Shown piece by piece: positions 60,053 through 64,000 of a DNA stretch of 64,000 nt. Source of the DNA: Metaruminococcus_A sp003150405 (GTDB taxonomy: Bacteria > Bacillota > Clostridia > Oscillospirales > Ruminococcaceae); NCBI GenBank assembly GCA_902489745.1, contig CABUBB010000002.1:213465-277464 (forward strand). Direction: 5' to 3'. Under the pieces are notes generated by a model. It worked only from the letters and a program-made list of their open reading frames with translations. It did not search any database and was not told where the DNA came from. Numbering within the stretch: position 1 is the stretch's first letter; each line of letters opens with the position of its first letter. Position numbers and translations under genes: made by a program.

Positions 60053-63000
60053 TTAAACCTCAATTTCTTTTCCCAGAAAAAGCGAGTAAATAACCCGGCG
60101 CTTTACCGGAAGTTCAAAGGCCGATGTCAATGCTCGAGCATACAACTCCAGCTGAGTGCGGTAACGCTGCTGTAAAATTCCGCTGTTTTCCACATGATCG
60201 GTTTTATAGTCGATAATAGTAATTCCGTCCGGCTCCTGAAGCAGAGCATCTGCTACCCCTTGAATTAAGATTTTTTCGCTGTCGGCATCCTGAATTGCAT
60301 AAAGTTCCGAAGCGTCAAGTTCATACATGAATTTAAATTCACGGTAAAGACCGGTTCCAGCACGACGCATAGATCCAGCGAGTTCAGAATCAAGAAATCC
60401 CTCAATTTTTTCAATATCCAACGTAGCCGCCTGCTGCTCATTTAGAAAACCGCTCTCCACCTGCCGCTTGATTTCCTGTTCCACACGTCCTTTAGCCGAT
60501 AAATCAAGATGCTGCATAAAACGGTGCAAAATGGTGCCGCGTTCTGCAGCTGTAAACTCCCGGCCAGTCAGAAATACTGGCCGCGCAAGGAGGACGAATT
60601 CTTCCTTATGTTCCTTTGCCGCAACTTGAGTAACTGAGAGTTTGCTGGGCAAACCCACGGCCTGTTTATATGGATAACGGTATGCCAACATTTCAGAAAG
60701 CTCTTGGAGCATTTTTTCGTCCACAGCGGAATGGTCATTAATTTCCAATTTCTCCCTCGCCTGTTCAAAAGCTGGAGCACAAAGACGAAGCTTAAAAAAA
60801 TCCTCATGGAGCAATGAAACAGGCGGTTCTATTCCAACCATTTGATAGACAGATGGAGAGTACAACAGAGCTATTTTCACCCAATCTGCATAACTGTGCA
60901 GCCTCCGGAGCAAAAAAGGAACCGGGCGTTCAGCACTGCCATTTTTTTGGAGCAAACTGAGGATTTCAGAACGAAAATCCTTGCAAGACATGGTAAGGAT
61001 TAATTTTTCTTTTGCACGCGTTAGAGCAACATAGAGCACACGCACTTCTTCGGAAAACATATTCTGCTCAATCGACAGACGCAGCGCTTCATACGGAAGT
61101 GTCGCATAGCGTTTCATAGACGCATGGTCACGCACTTTTAACGCAATTCCCTGCACGGGATGAAGCAACATGTCCCCTCGTAGATCAAGAGTATTGAAAC
61201 CTTTGCTGAGATCTGCGACGAAGCACACCGGGAATTCCAAGCCTTTGGAGCGGTGAATTGTCATTAGGCGCACGACATTTGCCGTTTCATTCATCACATT
61301 TGCACCGGTTAAGTCCTGCCCCTGTTCCAATGTTCGGTCTATGTAGCGGATAAAACCGGAAACGCCCCGGTATCCTGCCTGTTCATAGTGAACCGCATAT
61401 TCCAGCAAAAGGCGCAGATTTGCCGTGCGTTGTTCACCGGCGGGCGATGCACTTGAAAAAACAAGAAAACCTGTGGTGTCATAAATTGACTGGATTAATT
61501 GATCCAGCCTAGACACCGCACTGAACCGACGCAGTTGATCTGTTTTTTCCAAAAAGATACACGCTTTTGGATTCTTCTGCTCCGCAGCCTGTCGTACTGC
61601 CAGATATAGAGGCAGACTGCGATCAATCAGCCGGATTTCCGCAACTTCGTCCGGAGAAAAATCGAAAAGCGGAGATATCAGCACCGAAAGCAGAGGAATA
61701 TCCTGGAGCGGATTATCCAACACCTTAAGCAGGTTGAGAATAAGCGAAACCTCTTCGGAACCAAGATAGCCATCCGAGGCGTCTGTCCATAGTGGTATCC
61801 CCTGTTTACGGAACTCTTCCTCAAACACATGGGATTTTTCTTTAAGCGAACGCATCAGAACGCAAAAATCGCTATAACGGCACTGCCGTATATGCCCACG
61901 CTCGGTTACAGGCATCCCCTGTTCCACCATACGCCGAATCTCATCGGCAATATGCCGCGCTTCATAGACAAGCCGCTTTTCCTCCATATCATCAGCTTCT
62001 GAATGGTCAATAATATGAACCTCTGCATCCATTCCCTCCTGAGCGGGATATTCTGCCGCAGCTTTGAGAGTTTCTCCAGCGTAGTCAACATCCCCCAATG
62101 GAGGGCTCATTAATAAACCAAAAAGGAAATTAACAGCATCGGTTACTTCACGTCTGCTGCGGAAATTTGCATCCAGGCGAATTTTTGCGGGAAACTGCCG
62201 GCCATCATATCGGACAAAACGGTTCATTTTCTCTATAAAAAGTTCCGGCATGGCCTTGCGAAATCGATAGACACTCTGTTTAATATCTCCAACCATAAAC
62301 AGGTTTTTTTCGTCACGGGAAAGCGCACGAAAAATAGCGTCCTGAATTTCATTGGTATCCTGGTACTCATCCACCAAAATTTCCTGAAATTGGTTCTCAA
62401 TTTGTTCTGCTAGAGAAGTTTTTACAATCCGTTGTTCTTCCTGACGCAGCAGCAGCCGCAGAGTAAGCAGCTCCAGGTCGGAAAAATCAAGCACATTCTT
62501 ATCCCGCTTTATTTGCTCGACCGTTTCATAATAACGGCGAACCACTTCAAACAAGGTTTTAACAATGGGAAAGAGCAGCTTAAAATCTGTTTGGATATCC
62601 TCTGTAGTAGAACAATGCTTCAAAATCTCCTGGCAATCTTCAAGCACCGCTTTCAGCTCGGTGCGCAGCAGAGAGACCTGCCCCTTTTTCTCCGTGTCTT
62701 CATATTTGCGGAGGGCTTTCAGCGCAGGTGATTTATAGCCGCACACCAGCCGGATCAACGCATCCCAGTTTTGTTTTTGAATCAATTCCTGCATTTCATC
62801 CAAAAGCACGGCATCGGAGGCAAAAGCCGGTAGATAAGCGTCTGTCATCGGCTGGTCGCCGATCATCAAACGCCTTGCAGAATGGAACAAGCTTTTTCCA
62901 TAATCGACCGCTTCTAAAAGGCTGCGAAACACCATATCCCGCCAAGGTAATTCCCCATTTTCAAGAGCCGCATGATATTTGTGTTCCTGCGTTTCCAGCC

Positions 63001-63571
63001 AGGAAAACGGAAATGGATGAGAGCGGATGAACCCATAAAGCGTGTCTATTTTGTCGACCAAAGGCTGATCGGTCCGGCTGCTGAAAAAATCTACCAGATG
63101 GTGAAAGTCCTCTGTTCCCTCTTGATAAAAATATTCCAGCACATCATCCATCGCTCGCCGCTTAATCAGTTCAATTTCGGTGTCGTCTGCAATGCGAAAA
63201 TCCGGTGTAATGTCAAGCTGTTCAAAATGGTCGCGCAGCAGCTCACCGCAGAACGCGTGAATGGTGCAGATATGCGCTTTGGATAAAAGCAGCTGCTGTC
63301 CCAGCAAAAAGTCATCGGTCGGGTTTTCTGCAATGCGTTCGTTTAGTGCTGCGCCAATGCGCTGTTTCATTTCTGCGGCCGCCGCTTTGGTAAAGGTCAC
63401 AACCAACAGTTGATCGGCCGGAACAGGGTGTTCCGCGTCGGTCAACATGGTGATTACCCGTTCTACCAAAACAGCAGTTTTGCCACTGCCAGCCGCCGCT
63501 GAGACAAGGATGCTTCCGCCGTGTGCATGAACGGCATTCATTTGCTCTGCTGTCCAATTACGCACGATCAT
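60053..63571 (-). CDS. addA: AddA subunit of the AddAB helicase-nuclease
   Basis: The 1172-residue AddA processes double-strand breaks with AddB, replacing RecBCD. The UvrD-type helicase part has Walker A SAAAGSGKTAVLVERV, LLVVTFTKAAAAEM, Walker B ILVDEYQDTNEIQDAIF, GDIKQSVYRFR and VRLMTIHRSKGLEFPVCF. The C-terminal nuclease domain has GITIIDYKTDHVE with the catalytic Asp and Lys. The start overlaps the end of addB by 14 bases, the normal addB-addA order. No clear terminator separates it from the infC promoter. Confidence 0.97.
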   Translation of the reverse strand: MIVRNWTAEQMNAVHAHGGSILVSAAAGSGKTAVLVERVITMLTDAEHPVPADQLLVVTFTKAAAAEMKQRIGAALNERIAENPTDDFLLGQQLLLSKAHICTIHAFCGELLRDHFEQLDITPDFRIADDTEIELIKRRAMDDVLEYFYQEGTEDFHHLVDFFSSRTDQPLVDKIDTLYGFIRSHPFPFSWLETQEHKYHAALENGELPWRDMVFRSLLEAVDYGKSLFHSARRLMIGDQPMTDAYLPAFASDAVLLDEMQELIQKQNWDALIRLVCGYKSPALKALRKYEDTEKKGQVSLLRTELKAVLEDCQEILKHCSTTEDIQTDFKLLFPIVKTLFEVVRRYYETVEQIKRDKNVLDFSDLELLTLRLLLRQEEQRIVKTSLAEQIENQFQEILVDEYQDTNEIQDAIFRALSRDEKNLFMVGDIKQSVYRFRKAMPELFIEKMNRFVRYDGRQFPAKIRLDANFRSRREVTDAVNFLFGLLMSPPLGDVDYAGETLKAAAEYPAQEGMDAEVHIIDHSEADDMEEKRLVYEARHIADEIRRMVEQGMPVTERGHIRQCRYSDFCVLMRSLKEKSHVFEEEFRKQGIPLWTDASDGYLGSEEVSLILNLLKVLDNPLQDIPLLSVLISPLFDFSPDEVAEIRLIDRSLPLYLAVRQAAEQKNPKACIFLEKTDQLRRFSAVSRLDQLIQSIYDTTGFLVFSSASPAGEQRTANLRLLLEYAVHYEQAGYRGVSGFIRYIDRTLEQGQDLTGANVMNETANVVRLMTIHRSKGLEFPVCFVADLSKGFNTLDLRGDMLLHPVQGIALKVRDHASMKRYATLPYEALRLSIEQNMFSEEVRVLYVALTRAKEKLILTMSCKDFRSEILSLLQKNGSAERPVPFLLRRLHSYADWVKIALLYSPSVYQMVGIEPPVSLLHEDFFKLRLCAPAFEQAREKLEINDHSAVDEKMLQELSEMLAYRYPYKQAVGLPSKLSVTQVAAKEHKEEFVLLARPVFLTGREFTAAERGTILHRFMQHLDLSAKGRVEQEIKRQVESGFLNEQQAATLDIEKIEGFLDSELAGSMRRAGTGLYREFKFMYELDASELYAIQDADSEKILIQGVADALLQEPDGITIIDYKTDHVENSGILQQRYRTQLELYARALTSAFELPVKRRVIYSLFLGKEIEV

Positions 63572-64000
63572 TTATTTCCTCCTCAATTTTTTCAAAAAAA
63601 GTGTCGCGTTTCATTTCATCTACCGGTTTAAATGCAGGGCCATTCCCCTTTTGCCCGCAAATCGGAGCATAGTCACAGTATTCACATGGCGGGAGACTTC
63701 CACTGCTGTAAAACGGTTGGGCTGCGATACTGCCCTGATGGAGCTCCTCCGCCATGCGCAGAACAAGACGCCTAACATAGCGCTCCAGTTTTCCTAACTC
63801 CTCCAGCCGCAGCAAGGAGGAGCGCTTGGAAAAGCTGCCGTCTTTATTTTGTTCCACCGGAATGAATACGCCCTTTATCTCCTGCTCCATTGCCCGCACA
63901 ACATTTGGATTTTCCAGCACAAAGCCATTCATTTTATATTGGGAAAGCAGATGTTTTTCTTCCTCCGCCTTGCCCGCTTCCCGGTCAAGCACCGGCGGGG
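63558..64000 (-). CDS. addB: AddB C-terminal fragment, cut by window end
   Basis: About 147 codons are open to the window edge. The last part has the AddB iron-sulfur cysteines in LPPCEYCDYAPICGQ (C-x2-C-x5-C), followed by an acidic C-terminus. The cluster holds the AddB nuclease domain together; a fourth Cys and the nuclease motif lie further upstream, outside the window. A GTG at 63992 is internal, not the start. It overlaps addA by 14 bases. Confidence 0.92.
   Translation of the reverse strand, partial: PPVLDREAGKAEEEKHLLSQYKMNGFVLENPNVVRAMEQEIKGVFIPVEQNKDGSFSKRSSLLRLEELGKLERYVRRLVLRMAEELHQGSIAAQPFYSSGSLPPCEYCDYAPICGQKGNGPAFKPVDEMKRDTFFEKIEEEINDRA

Overview
The window looks like chromosomal core sequence from an endospore-forming, Gram-positive Clostridia, plausibly of the Oscillospiraceae/Acutalibacteraceae type. 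Supporting signs are two Coat-F-type spore proteins behind a sigma-G-like promoter, a CD1247-type acidic zinc-ribbon protein, a DUF3781 protein, AddA/AddB instead of RecBCD, RecD2, YqeG, YqeK, RsfS, LytR-CpsA-Psr proteins, strong AGGAGG ribosome-binding sites, and SAM-I, FMN and infC-leader regulatory RNAs. No prophage, insertion sequence, CRISPR array or rRNA was seen. The assignment is inferred from gene content only.

Layout. 1-2.2 kb (+): the end of queA, then tgt (queuosine tRNA modification) and an MntP-like manganese exporter. 2.3-11.5 kb (-): a PASTA-domain protein with a degenerate kinase domain, preceded by a 2469-residue cyclic beta-1,2-glucan synthase-like protein. 11.7-16.9 kb (-): an FlK-like thioesterase plus aminotransferase pair, then an operon of a UPF0178 protein with larE, larB and larC (nickel-pincer cofactor synthesis) but no larA. 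17-21.4 kb, mostly (+): an HIBADH-type dehydrogenase, DUF3781, tRNA-Gly(CCC), a GNAT acetyltransferase, an unusual XRE-TM-trypsin-OB protein and an HMA-like protein without its CxxC. 21.5-27.3 kb (-): DUF4430, a small XRE regulator, a GH2 beta-galactosidase, a DUF2892-like gene broken by one in-frame TGA (on +), a flavin reductase-rubredoxin and two coat proteins.

From 27.3 kb to the end almost everything is on the minus strand and is housekeeping: an MreB-like protein, comFC, recD2; metK behind a SAM-I riboswitch; ribU behind an FMN riboswitch; efp, pepP, aroQ, a TIM-barrel AP-endonuclease-like protein, yqeG and rpsU. A long series of touching genes follows (in transcription order addB, addA; infC, rpmI, rplT; an RNA methyltransferase, dprA, topA, trmFO, plsX, rnc, a radical SAM protein, smc, ftsY, rdgB, yhbY, nadD, yqeK, two LCP genes, rsfS, leuS). 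Many are joined by 4-bp ATGA overlaps, so translational coupling is likely.

No unmistakable new defence or mobile system is present. The most unusual items are the pseudokinase-PASTA protein, the membrane XRE-protease fusion with an inverted repeat over its promoter, the Gram-positive cyclic glucan synthase, a LarE with three cysteines beside a His-rich LarC, the FlK-like thioesterase, and the single-stop DUF2892 gene. Start codons were re-chosen from ribosome-binding sites where the longest open frame was implausible.
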